Assembly: GCA_017625275.1 (NCBI GenBank)
Contig: JAGALI010000181.1
Span: forward strand, 1 to 7,069
Length of the DNA: 7,069 bases
Direction: 5' to 3'
From: Clostridia bacterium
Lineage (GTDB): Bacteria; Bacillota; Clostridia; Oscillospirales; CAG-272
A program made the position numbers and the translations under genes. Positions within the stretch are counted from its first letter, which is position 1, and each line of letters opens with the position of its first letter. Shown here in pieces: positions 1 to 4,946 of the stretch. Below the pieces are notes generated by a model. The model saw nothing but the letters and a program-made list of their open reading frames with translations. It had not been told where the DNA came from and did no database searches.

Positions 1-792
1 CGGTAACATCTTCCGCGGCCATATCCAGGATGCCCTGTTCAACATGGTGACCGTCCATATAAATTGTGCGCTTGGAAATGCCTTTGCAAATTCCGAAACT
101 ATTGCTTGATATGAGCCGACATAATCCTTGTCGGCTTTTTCTATATGCACATAAAGTGTATCATCTATCTGAGCACCAACGCATGCAGAGATTATTTTCC
201 CATTTACACGAATTTCGCCTGTGTGAAGGCAAAAGAGCTCTCTATTTTCTACCATATCAATAGTTTCATCAAGCTCCACTATTCCTGTTTCGTCAAGATG
301 AGGCTGTTTTTTATCTATCTCCTTAAAAAACTCTATTATATCGGTCTTTTCTCCATCAAAAATGAATTCATATTGATAGGTAGCCTTGAAGCGATTTAAA
401 AAATTCCTTTTCGAATGAAGCCTTTTGCCTTGGAAGGTACGAAGGCTTTCGGCATCGTAAATATAATCAAAATTATCTCTCAAGGGCATTATTTCCACAT
501 TATAAGCTTCAAATGCAGAAAGATTATCGCCACAAACGCCTATATAGATTGCACTTCCTATTTTGTCGATTACTCCCTTTATATTTTTACCAATCGGAAA
601 AAGATAGGACACAGGATTCTCATCATATTTTATTATTAGGGTTTCGTCATAAATCGCCCATTTTATTTTATAAAAATCGCGCCACATCATAAGCGCACCC
701 GCTGTCTTTTCACAGCTTCTTGTTTTGTCGAGCAAAAGATACTTGTTTATACATTCAATATCATTTTTCTCTAGTTTCTTAAAATTTATCAT
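1..792 (-). CDS. DUF2156 / LPG_synthase_C-type protein, C-terminus missing
   Basis: The frame is open from an ATG at 792 to the left edge, giving 264 codons without a stop, so the gene is partial. An AAGGA ribosome binding site lies 5 nt upstream of the ATG. Residues about 64-68 (LFPIG) and 108-135 (FDYIY, then GKRLHSKRN and NRF) resemble the clostridial DUF2156 family. That family shares a GNAT-like fold with the C-terminal domain of phosphatidylglycerol lysyltransferases. No membrane segments are visible in this part, so it would be a cytosolic stand-alone domain. The substrate is unknown; aminoacyl transfer to lipid or another acceptor is only a family-level guess. Family members are usually a little under 300 residues, so about 30 should be missing. 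Residues 245-264 do not show the expected ending with an NRE-x-D-x-G-type motif, and their DNA is richer in GC; see findings. The gene is divergent from spo0A. Confidence 0.75.
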   Translation of the reverse strand, partial: MINFKKLEKNDIECINKYLLLDKTRSCEKTAGALMMWRDFYKIKWAIYDETLIIKYDENPVSYLFPIGKNIKGVIDKIGSAIYIGVCGDNLSAFEAYNVEIMPLRDNFDYIYDAESLRTFQGKRLHSKRNFLNRFKATYQYEFIFDGEKTDIIEFFKEIDKKQPHLDETGIVELDETIDMVENRELFCLHTGEIRVNGKIISACVGAQIDDTLYVHIEKADKDYVGSYQAIVSEFAKAFPSAQFIWTVTMLNRASWIWPRKMLP

Positions 793-825
793 AAAATTCC
801 TTAATTAATAATATAATGCACATAC

Positions 826-834
826 AGTATAACA
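826..834 (-). promoter_or_regulatory. Extended -10 promoter of the DUF2156 gene
   Basis: Read on the minus strand, TGT precedes TATACT (-10 at 831-826), a good sigma-A extended -10 element. Transcription would start near 819, leaving a short leader before the ATG at 792. I see no convincing -35 hexamer 16-18 nt upstream, only A/T-rich DNA. This is a pattern-based prediction. Confidence 0.5.
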
Positions 835-893
835 CATTTTTTTACAAGTAGCACATTTTTATAAAAAATTTTTAAAAATTTTTCATTTGTCAT

Positions 894-904
894 TTTTCGA
901 CAAA
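894..904 (-). promoter_or_regulatory. Spo0A binding site (0A box)
   Basis: On the minus strand this reads TTTGTCGAAAA, which contains the core TGTCGAA of the Spo0A box (known consensus TGNCGAA) with matching T/A flanks. It sits in the divergent intergenic region. It is about 100 bp upstream of the predicted spo0A start and about 75-85 bp upstream of the predicted DUF2156 start. It also forms one half of a dyad, TTTGTC at 886-891 and GACAAA at 899-904. Spo0A boxes at its own promoter are established in Bacillus, so autoregulation is likely. Control of the DUF2156 gene is inference. Confidence 0.65.
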
Positions 905-967
905 AATTTGGAAGATTTTGGTAAATTTAAACAAATATTGTTGCAAATTTTTGTTACATATACCATG

Positions 968-996
968 TTGCAATTTCTTCCAGAATATGGTAAAAT
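968..996 (+). promoter_or_regulatory. spo0A promoter, sigma-A type
   Basis: TTGCAA (968-973) is followed after exactly 17 bp by TAAAAT (991-996), and TGG stands directly before the -10 as an extended -10 motif. The predicted start is near 1003, giving a leader of about 43 nt before the ATG at 1046. I see no clear sigma-H pair here. A GAAT at 983-986 has no AGGA-type -35 at the right distance. Confidence 0.6.
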
Positions 997-1001
997 CATA
1001 A

Positions 1002-1009
1002 TGTCGACA
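1002..1009. promoter_or_regulatory. Possible second, weaker Spo0A box at the spo0A start site
   Basis: TGTCGACA is a perfect palindrome and matches TGTCGAA at 6 of 7 positions on both strands. It coincides with the predicted spo0A transcription start. Binding there would block initiation, so a repressive role is possible. A single mismatched site of this length could also occur by chance. Confidence 0.3.
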
Positions 1010-1045
1010 GGCAAAAAATTTTTTCATAAAAGAAGGTATCGTGAA

Positions 1046-1822
1046 ATGGATTCCAGCATTAAAATTCTCATCGCAGATGAGAACACCCAATCAAGGCATG
1101 CAACAAAGGATGCTCTTATAAGAAAGGGCTTCAGACACGTTGACGAAGCATCAAATGGTGAGGACGCCTTAGTTAAAATCAACAGGTTTCATCCTGATAT
1201 TGTTATAGCAGACCTATGGCTGTCAAAGCTTGACGGAATAGGCTTAATGAAAAACTGCAGAGGCATCAATTTTGGCAATGACTTACCTCCAGCATTTATA
1301 ATTGCTGCGATGGTGTCTAATCAACATGTTTTAATAGAAGCAACAAACGCAGGTGCATCTATGTGCTTATTAAAGCCATTTGACTACTCTAGCCTTTGTG
1401 AGCACATAAAAACCATCGCTCTTGCAAGAGTACCATTAAGACAGGCTGACAAGCTTCCAAGCATGGAGGACATTGAGGCTCAGGTTACAAAAATCATTCA
1501 CCAGCTTGGTGTTCCTGCTCATATAAAGGGCTATCAGTATTTAAGAACAGCTATTCTTATGACAGTTTCTGATAGTGAAATGATAAATTCTGTAACAAAA
1601 ATTCTCTATCCATCCGTTGCTAAAAAATATTCAACCACCACATCACGAGTTGAAAGAGCCATTCGCCATGCAATCGAGGTTGCTTGGGACAGAGGTGATG
1701 TTGATGTTTTAAATTCTTATTTTGGCTATACAATTCACAACAATCGTGGAAAGCCAACAAACTCAGAATTTATTGCAATGATTGCCGATAATATAAGACT
1801 AAAATACAAAATCCACAGTTAA
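1046..1822 (+). CDS. spo0A: Stage 0 sporulation response regulator Spo0A
   Basis: Spo0A is the DNA-binding response regulator that commits Firmicutes to sporulation when phosphorylated by the phosphorelay or orphan kinases. The protein has 258 residues, close to the Bacillus subtilis length. The receiver spans about 3-125, with acidic residues D11/E12, likely phosphorylation site D56 and switch lysine K110 in LLKPFD. The C-terminal domain spans about 140-255 and is very conserved: GVPAHIKGY (155-163), the recognition helix starting SRVERAIRHAIEVAW (200-214), and KPTNSEFIAM (236-245). The start is the ATG at 1046, with AGAAGG 9 nt upstream. The open frame extends back to an ATG at 887, but that region is A/T-rich and holds the promoter. 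The receiver is oddly degenerate: the usual Thr/Ser position is Ala (A87/A88), and the Pro of MPxLDG is Ser60. Identification rests on the C-terminal domain and is nearly certain. Confidence 0.95.
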   Translation: MDSSIKILIADENTQSRHATKDALIRKGFRHVDEASNGEDALVKINRFHPDIVIADLWLSKLDGIGLMKNCRGINFGNDLPPAFIIAAMVSNQHVLIEATNAGASMCLLKPFDYSSLCEHIKTIALARVPLRQADKLPSMEDIEAQVTKIIHQLGVPAHIKGYQYLRTAILMTVSDSEMINSVTKILYPSVAKKYSTTTSRVERAIRHAIEVAWDRGDVDVLNSYFGYTIHNNRGKPTNSEFIAMIADNIRLKYKIHS

Positions 1823-1827
1823 AAAAG

Positions 1828-1850
1828 AGGCTTCTTTATGAAGCCTTTTT
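1828..1850 (+). terminator. Intrinsic terminator after spo0A
   Basis: A 7-bp stem, AGGCTTC (1828-1834) with GAAGCCT (1840-1846), closes a TTTAT loop and runs into a T tract. It begins 6 nt after the spo0A stop. The A run before the stem means it could also work on the minus strand. Confidence 0.85.
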
Positions 1851-1890
1851 CATTTTTATTATATATTTAAAAATCAAGCCTTAGAAAAGC

Positions 1891-1920
1891 AAAAGCGATT
1901 CGCTTTCGCAAATCGCTTTT
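1891..1920 (-). terminator. Intrinsic terminator of the rpmG-rplA operon
   Basis: A perfect 10-bp inverted repeat, AAAAGCGATT (1891-1900) with AATCGCTTTT (1911-1920), lies 11 nt beyond the rplA stop. On the minus-strand RNA the stem extends through a U-G and GC pairs to a GAAA tetraloop. It ends in UUUU, then GCUUUUC. It may work in both directions and serve as a backup for spo0A. Confidence 0.8.
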
Positions 1921-1930
1921 ATGTCAAAAA

Positions 1931-2623
1931 TTAACCAATCTTTACTGCGTTAACCTTAATACCAGGGCCCATTGTAGAAGCTACTGTGCAGCTCTTAATG
2001 TATTGTCCCTTTGCAGCTGCTGGCTTAGCCTTAATGATTGCACCCATCAAGGTTGCGAAGTTTTCTTCAATCTTTTCAGCACCGAATGAAGCCTTGCCGA
2101 TTGGGCAGTGGATAATGTTTGTCTTGTCAAGACGGTATTCAATCTTACCAGCCTTTGCCTCAACAACTGCCTTTGCAGTATCCATTGTTACTGTACCAGC
2201 CTTTGGGTTAGGCATAAGTCCCTTAGGACCAAGAACCTTACCAAGACGACCGATAACACCCATCATGTCAGGTGTTGCAATTACTACGTCGAACTCAAAC
2301 CAGTTCTCCTTTGTAATCTTCTCTACGTAATCCTCAGCACCAACATAGTCAGCACCAGCCTCTTCAGCTGCCTTTGCCTTGTCGCCACGAGCGAATACGA
2401 GTGTACGAACCTTCTTACCTGTTCCGTGTGGGAGAACTACTGCGCCTCTAACCTGTTGGTCAGCATGACGAGAGTCAACGCCCAAGCGAACGTGTACCTC
2501 AATTGTTTCATCAAACTTTGCCTTTGAAGTCTCACATACGAGCTTCATTGCATCAGCTGGGTCGTAAAGCTTTGCTGATTCGATAAGTTCAGCACTTGCG
2601 ATATATTTCTTTCCCTTTTTCAT
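1931..2623 (-). CDS. rplA: 50S ribosomal protein L1
   Basis: L1 forms the mobile L1 stalk of the large subunit on 23S rRNA helices 76-78 and helps E-site tRNA leave. In many bacteria it also represses its own operon by binding the rplK leader. The 230 residues match the usual length. FDET (37-40) is part of the RNA-binding face. The family signature GRLGKVLGPKGLMPNPK lies at 125-141, and STMGPGIKVN at 216-225. The ATG at 2623 has AGGAGG about 9 nt upstream, inside the 19-nt gap from rplK. It is the last gene of the operon and is followed by a strong hairpin terminator. rplJ and rplL, the usual next genes, are absent. Confidence 0.98.
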   Translation of the reverse strand: MKKGKKYIASAELIESAKLYDPADAMKLVCETSKAKFDETIEVHVRLGVDSRHADQQVRGAVVLPHGTGKKVRTLVFARGDKAKAAEEAGADYVGAEDYVEKITKENWFEFDVVIATPDMMGVIGRLGKVLGPKGLMPNPKAGTVTMDTAKAVVEAKAGKIEYRLDKTNIIHCPIGKASFGAEKIEENFATLMGAIIKAKPAAAKGQYIKSCTVASTMGPGIKVNAVKIG

Positions 2624-2642
2624 CTTAAGCTACCTCCTTATC

Positions 2643-3068
2643 TTACTCTTCAACAGTGATACCCATGGAACGAGCTGTTCCTGCGATCATGCTCATAGCA
2701 GCCTCGAGTGAGCCTGCATTGAGGTCGGGCATCTTTGTTTCAGCGATTTTCTTTACCTGCTCCTTTGTGAGCTTTGCAACCTTTGTCTTGTTAGGTGTTG
2801 CAGATGCAGTTTCGATACCTGCAGCCTTCTTAATAAGAACTGGAGCTGGTGGAGTCTTTGTGATGAATGTGAATGAACGGTCTGCATAAACTGTGATTAC
2901 AACAGGAATGATGTAGCCGATATCGTTCTTTGTTCTTTCGTTAAATTCCTTTGTAAAGTTAGGAATTGATACACCGTACTGACCGAGAGCTGGTCCGATA
3001 GGTGGTTGTGGTGTTGCTTTTCCTGCAGGGATTTGAAGCTTAATATAACCCTGAATTTTCTTAGCCAT
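2643..3068 (-). CDS. rplK: 50S ribosomal protein L11
   Basis: L11 binds the GTPase-associated centre of 23S rRNA, where elongation factors and the stringent factor RelA act. The 141 residues match the family. The N-terminal domain carries IKLQIPAGKATP (9-20) and PPIGPALGQYGV (22-33), and the C-terminal RNA-binding domain carries KKIAETKMPDLN (106-117) and GTARSMGI (130-137). The segment SIPNFTKEFNERT (34-46) differs from the common NIxxFCKxFN form but keeps the FNxxT core. I chose the ATG at 3068 because AGGAGG lies 9 nt upstream and MAKK is the family start. An in-frame ATG at 3107 would add 13 residues and lies inside a structured leader. Confidence 0.98.
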   Translation of the reverse strand: MAKKIQGYIKLQIPAGKATPQPPIGPALGQYGVSIPNFTKEFNERTKNDIGYIIPVVITVYADRSFTFITKTPPAPVLIKKAAGIETASATPNKTKVAKLTKEQVKKIAETKMPDLNAGSLEAAMSMIAGTARSMGITVEE

Positions 3069-3085
3069 TTTAATTTTCCTCCTAT

Positions 3086-3124
3086 GTGGTTTACACGAGA
3101 GCATCAATATTTACTCTCTCCCAC
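3086..3124 (-). promoter_or_regulatory. Probable L1-binding autoregulatory leader of rplK-rplA
   Basis: The minus-strand RNA can fold GUGG (3124-3121) with CCAC (3089-3086). Stacked directly on it is GAGAG (3120-3116) with CUCUC (3101-3097). The 3' side holds an unpaired GUGUAAA and the loop contains GAUG. This two-helix form with a one-sided internal loop resembles the L1 site on 23S rRNA and on L11-operon leaders. The outer helix ends 2 nt before the rplK AGGAGG (3083-3078), so bound L1 could block initiation. Such leaders are known to be widespread in bacteria. The assignment is from shape and position, not from an alignment. Confidence 0.55.
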
Positions 3125-3130
3125 TTATTT

Positions 3131-3152
3131 GCGAAGCCTTAAAGTCCTTCGC
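3131..3152 (-). other. Leader hairpin between nusG and rplK
   Basis: GCGAAG (3131-3136) and CTTCGC (3147-3152) form a 6-bp stem with a 10-nt loop in the nusG-rplK gap. No U tract follows on the minus strand, so it is not an intrinsic terminator. It may be a processing or stabilising hairpin next to the L1-type site. Confidence 0.4.
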
Positions 3153-3163
3153 CGACTTGATAA

Positions 3164-3706
3164 TTACTGTTTTTTCTTAATGCACTTTGCATCGAGGCTG
3201 ACAGGCATTTCTCTACCGATAGAGGATACGATAACTGTAACCTCGCCTGTTTCCTCAGAGATTTCGCTGATTCGACCACTGTGTCCAACAAGGATACCAT
3301 CGATAATATCAACCTCATCTCCAACATTGAATAGATCAACCTTAGCCTTTTCTTCTCCACTGATAGCAAGGGCTTCCTCATCAGAGAGTGGAACCGGCTT
3401 TGATCCAGGGCCTACGAAGCCTGTTACGCCTGTGATGTATCGAATTGTATGCCATGTGTCATCATTCAATATCATCTTTACGAATACATAACTAGGATAT
3501 AGCTTTTCATCAACTATTTTTTCGTTACCCTTTGCGTCAGTTGTAACAACAGGAACTGTTGGGATCTTTACATCAAAGATGTAATCCTGAAGCCCCTTTG
3601 ATTCTACAATTCTTTCAATAGTGCTTTTTACTTTGTTTTCGTGACCAGTATAGGTGTGAATTACATACCATTTCTGACCAGCTGTAAGCTCGTTAAAATC
3701 GCTCAT
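3164..3706 (-). CDS. nusG: Transcription termination/antitermination factor NusG
   Basis: NusG binds RNA polymerase next to the transcription bubble, modulates pausing and contacts Rho or ribosomal S10. The protein has 180 residues, normal for the family. The NGN domain spans about 10-115, with KWYVIHTYTGHENKV (12-26), YPSYVFVKM (70-78) and GVTGFVG (93-99). The KOW domain spans about 127-178, with FNVGDEVDIIDG (126-137) and SIGREMPVSLD (162-172). The KOW turn reads ILVGHSGRI, where many NusGs have a PFxxxxGxV form, but the fold pattern is kept. The start is the ATG at 3706 with GAGGTG 5 nt upstream. A TTG at 3721, overlapping the secE stop, would add 5 residues and has no clear ribosome binding site. 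The gap from secE is 11 nt, consistent with one transcript. Confidence 0.97.
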   Translation of the reverse strand: MSDFNELTAGQKWYVIHTYTGHENKVKSTIERIVESKGLQDYIFDVKIPTVPVVTTDAKGNEKIVDEKLYPSYVFVKMILNDDTWHTIRYITGVTGFVGPGSKPVPLSDEEALAISGEEKAKVDLFNVGDEVDIIDGILVGHSGRISEISEETGEVTVIVSSIGREMPVSLDAKCIKKKQ

Positions 3707-3717
3707 CTCAGCACCTC

Positions 3718-3975
3718 TCAACCTGCTTTAACAATAAAGTTAGGAATGAAGTCCCAGGACGCCATCCACTCAAACAAGTAAGTAAGTCCCAAATCGATAA
3801 TACCTATTGTAAGCGCGATAGCAGCTACGCATACTACAACCATCAAAAAGCCCTTGAAAACTGACTTTGGTGAAGCCCAAGTAACCTTCTTGAACTCACT
3901 CTTTAGATTTTTAAATCTTTGTCCGAGTCTTTTGAAAAAGCCCGGCTTCTTTTCTTGGTTTTCCTTTACAGCCAT
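3718..3975 (-). CDS. secE: Preprotein translocase subunit SecE
   Basis: SecE is the small clamp subunit of the SecYEG channel in the cytoplasmic membrane. The 85 residues have a basic N-terminal stretch (3-30), the amphipathic helix motif SEFKKVTWASPKSV (26-39), and one membrane segment at about 42-66. This is the usual single-span Firmicute form, slightly longer than many. The common TWPS motif is TWAS here (A34), so the proline before the hinge is missing. The ATG at 3975 has AGGAGG 5 nt upstream, and the rpmG stop codon TAA is joined to that site as TAAGGAGG, giving tight coupling. Confidence 0.95.
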   Translation of the reverse strand: MAVKENQEKKPGFFKRLGQRFKNLKSEFKKVTWASPKSVFKGFLMVVVCVAAIALTIGIIDLGLTYLFEWMASWDFIPNFIVKAG

Positions 3976-3985
3976 AATTTCCTCC

Positions 3986-4135
3986 TTACTTAGTTTCCTT
4001 GTGCAAGGTGTGCTTACGACAGAAACGGCAGTACTTGTTCATCTCAAGTCTATCAGGATCGTTCTTCTTGTTTTTCTTTGTGTCGTAATTACGCTGTTTG
4101 CATTCGCTGCACGCCAATGTGATTTTGACTCTCAT
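3986..4135 (-). CDS. rpmG: 50S ribosomal protein L33, zinc-binding (C+) form
   Basis: L33 is a small large-subunit protein near the E site. The 49 residues match the family and start MRVKITLACSEC. Two CxxC pairs, C9/C12 and C36/C39, form a zinc ribbon, so this is the C+ type. The family-typical DPDRLEMNKYC and KHTLHKETK close the protein. The ATG at 4135 is preceded at 8 nt by GGAGGTG, which is ideal spacing. An in-frame ATG at 4198 with its own GGGAGG would add 21 residues and is described separately. It is the first gene of the minus-strand operon, and rpmG-secE-nusG is a conserved order in Firmicutes. Confidence 0.96.
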   Translation of the reverse strand: MRVKITLACSECKQRNYDTKKNKKNDPDRLEMNKYCRFCRKHTLHKETK

Positions 4136-4198
4136 TTTTTCGGCACCTCCCAATTTTATTTGAGGATTTCTCCCCATTCGTTTATGCGCTATGCGCAT
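4136..4198 (-). other. In-frame upstream start: leader codons or L33 extension
   Basis: An ATG at 4198 has GGGAGG 4 nt upstream and reads without a stop straight into rpmG, adding 21 strongly basic residues beginning MRIAHKRMGR. Its first bases form a perfect hairpin, ATGCGC and GCGCAT around ATA (4198-4184), which would hide the start. L33 proteins normally begin at the downstream ATG, so this is probably a chance frame or a regulatory leader rather than the true N-terminus. Confidence 0.25.
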
Positions 4199-4207
4199 TG
4201 TACCTCC

Positions 4208-4286
4208 CTCGATACAGAGAGATATCAAGCCCTTTAAGTTCCTTTGCGTTTTTGTCGCGCAAAAAAAGAACCTCTCTGCTTGAGGT
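4208..4286 (-). promoter_or_regulatory. Structured rpmG leader with alternative hairpins
   Basis: The predicted RNA starts near 4286. Hairpin 1 pairs ACCUC (4286-4282) with GAGGU (4274-4270) and runs into UUC and seven Us (4267-4261), a minimal intrinsic terminator. Hairpin 2 pairs GCG plus three Us (4258-4263) with AAACGC-side bases 4243-4248. Its lower stem pairs AGGUUC (4273-4268) with GAACUU (4241-4236). Hairpin 2 consumes both the U tract and part of hairpin 1, so the two exclude each other. A third stem, CUUGAUA (4229-4223) with UAUCGAG (4214-4208), lies further down. I recognise no known riboswitch or leader family. Confidence 0.4.
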
Positions 4287-4292
4287 ATAAGC

Positions 4293-4321
4293 ATTTTAGC
4301 ACAACACTTTATGCTTGTCAA
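4293..4321 (-). promoter_or_regulatory. Strong promoter of the rpmG-secE-nusG-rplK-rplA operon
   Basis: On the minus strand TTGACA (4321-4316), a perfect -35, is followed after 17 bp by TAAAAT (4298-4293), with TGC as extended -10. Bases 4322-4370, directly upstream of the -35, are almost pure A/T with A tracts, as in an UP element that binds the polymerase alpha subunit. This fits a highly expressed ribosomal protein operon. The leader is about 150 nt. Confidence 0.85.
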
Positions 4322-4374
4322 GTCTTTTTTGTAAATTTTATTTATTTTTGATTTTTTTATTTTATTATTAATAC

Positions 4375-4403
4375 TTGATATTTTATTTATATTATGTTAA
4401 AAT
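4375..4403 (+). promoter_or_regulatory. Promoter of rimM-trmD
   Basis: TTGATA (4375-4380), 17 bp, then TAAAAT (4398-4403), with TGT as extended -10. The start would be near 4410, so the leader is only about 30 nt. It lies back to back with the rpmG promoter, with 53 bp of A/T-rich DNA between the two -35 elements. Apart from the two promoters and the rpmG leader I see nothing else in 4136-4439. Confidence 0.8.
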
Positions 4404-4439
4404 ATATGATGGAATTTTATACTTTTCAAGGAGAATACT

Positions 4440-4946
4440 ATGAAGGAATATTTAGAGTGTGGGTTTATAACTGCAATTCATGGTCTTAAGGGCGCTGTTA
4501 TTGTAAAGCATGTGTGTGACTCTTATGAAGCGTTTGCTTCTCTAAAAAAGGTTTACATTGAGGCTGGCAATTCTTACTCTTGCATGAGGGTTATTAAGAT
4601 TTCACCTTACAAAGGCAATGCGCTTGTTTACCTTGATGGAGTTGACGATGCTGATAAGGCTAGTGCGCTTCGCAAAAGGACCTTATTTGCCCACAGAGAC
4701 GATATTCCCAAAGATGAGGGTAGCTTTTTCATTGCTGACCTTATTGGGCTAGAGGTTCTTGATGCTAACACAGGAATAAAATATGGAGTGCTCAAGGATG
4801 TAATAAACAGTGGAGCTCAAGACATTTATGTTGTTGAGGCTGAGAATGGAAGGCTTTCATATGTTCCAGCAATACAAGAGTTTGTGTCTGAGATTTCTCT
4901 TGAAAATGGTATATTAATAACGCCTATTGAGGGTATGATTGAATGA
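4440..4946 (+). CDS. rimM: Ribosome maturation factor RimM
   Basis: RimM binds S19 and helps mature the head of the 30S subunit. The 168 residues are the normal length. The N-terminal RimM domain shows GFITAIHGLKGAV (8-20), and the C-terminal PRC-barrel shows FIADLIGLEV (97-106), GAQDIYVV (125-132) and YVPAIQEFV (141-149). The ATG at 4440 has AAGGAG 6 nt upstream. The stop overlaps the trmD start as ATGA, so the two are translationally coupled, as is common. The gene is first in its transcript: rpsP and the KH-domain gene that usually precede it are absent. Confidence 0.96.
   Translation: MKEYLECGFITAIHGLKGAVIVKHVCDSYEAFASLKKVYIEAGNSYSCMRVIKISPYKGNALVYLDGVDDADKASALRKRTLFAHRDDIPKDEGSFFIADLIGLEVLDANTGIKYGVLKDVINSGAQDIYVVEAENGRLSYVPAIQEFVSEISLENGILITPIEGMIE

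Noticed and set aside
66..639. Plus-strand open frames opposite the DUF2156 gene
   Set aside because: They lie antisense to a recognisable coding frame, have no good ribosome binding sites, and their residues look like translated antisense DNA.
980..986. Sigma-H promoter for spo0A based on AGAAT
   Set aside because: The -10-like GAAT is present, but I find no AGGA-type -35 at the right spacing.
887..1045. A 53-residue N-terminal extension of Spo0A from an ATG at 887
   Set aside because: The stretch is A/T-rich, has no ribosome binding site, contains the promoter, and does not resemble Spo0A. The ATG at 1046 has AGAAGG and begins the receiver normally.
1986..2527. Plus-strand open frames opposite rplA
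   Set aside because: These are shadows of the strong L1 frame, caused by its biased codon use.
3707..3721. Upstream TTG start for nusG
   Set aside because: It overlaps the secE stop and lacks a ribosome binding site, while the ATG at 3706 has GAGGTG at a workable distance.
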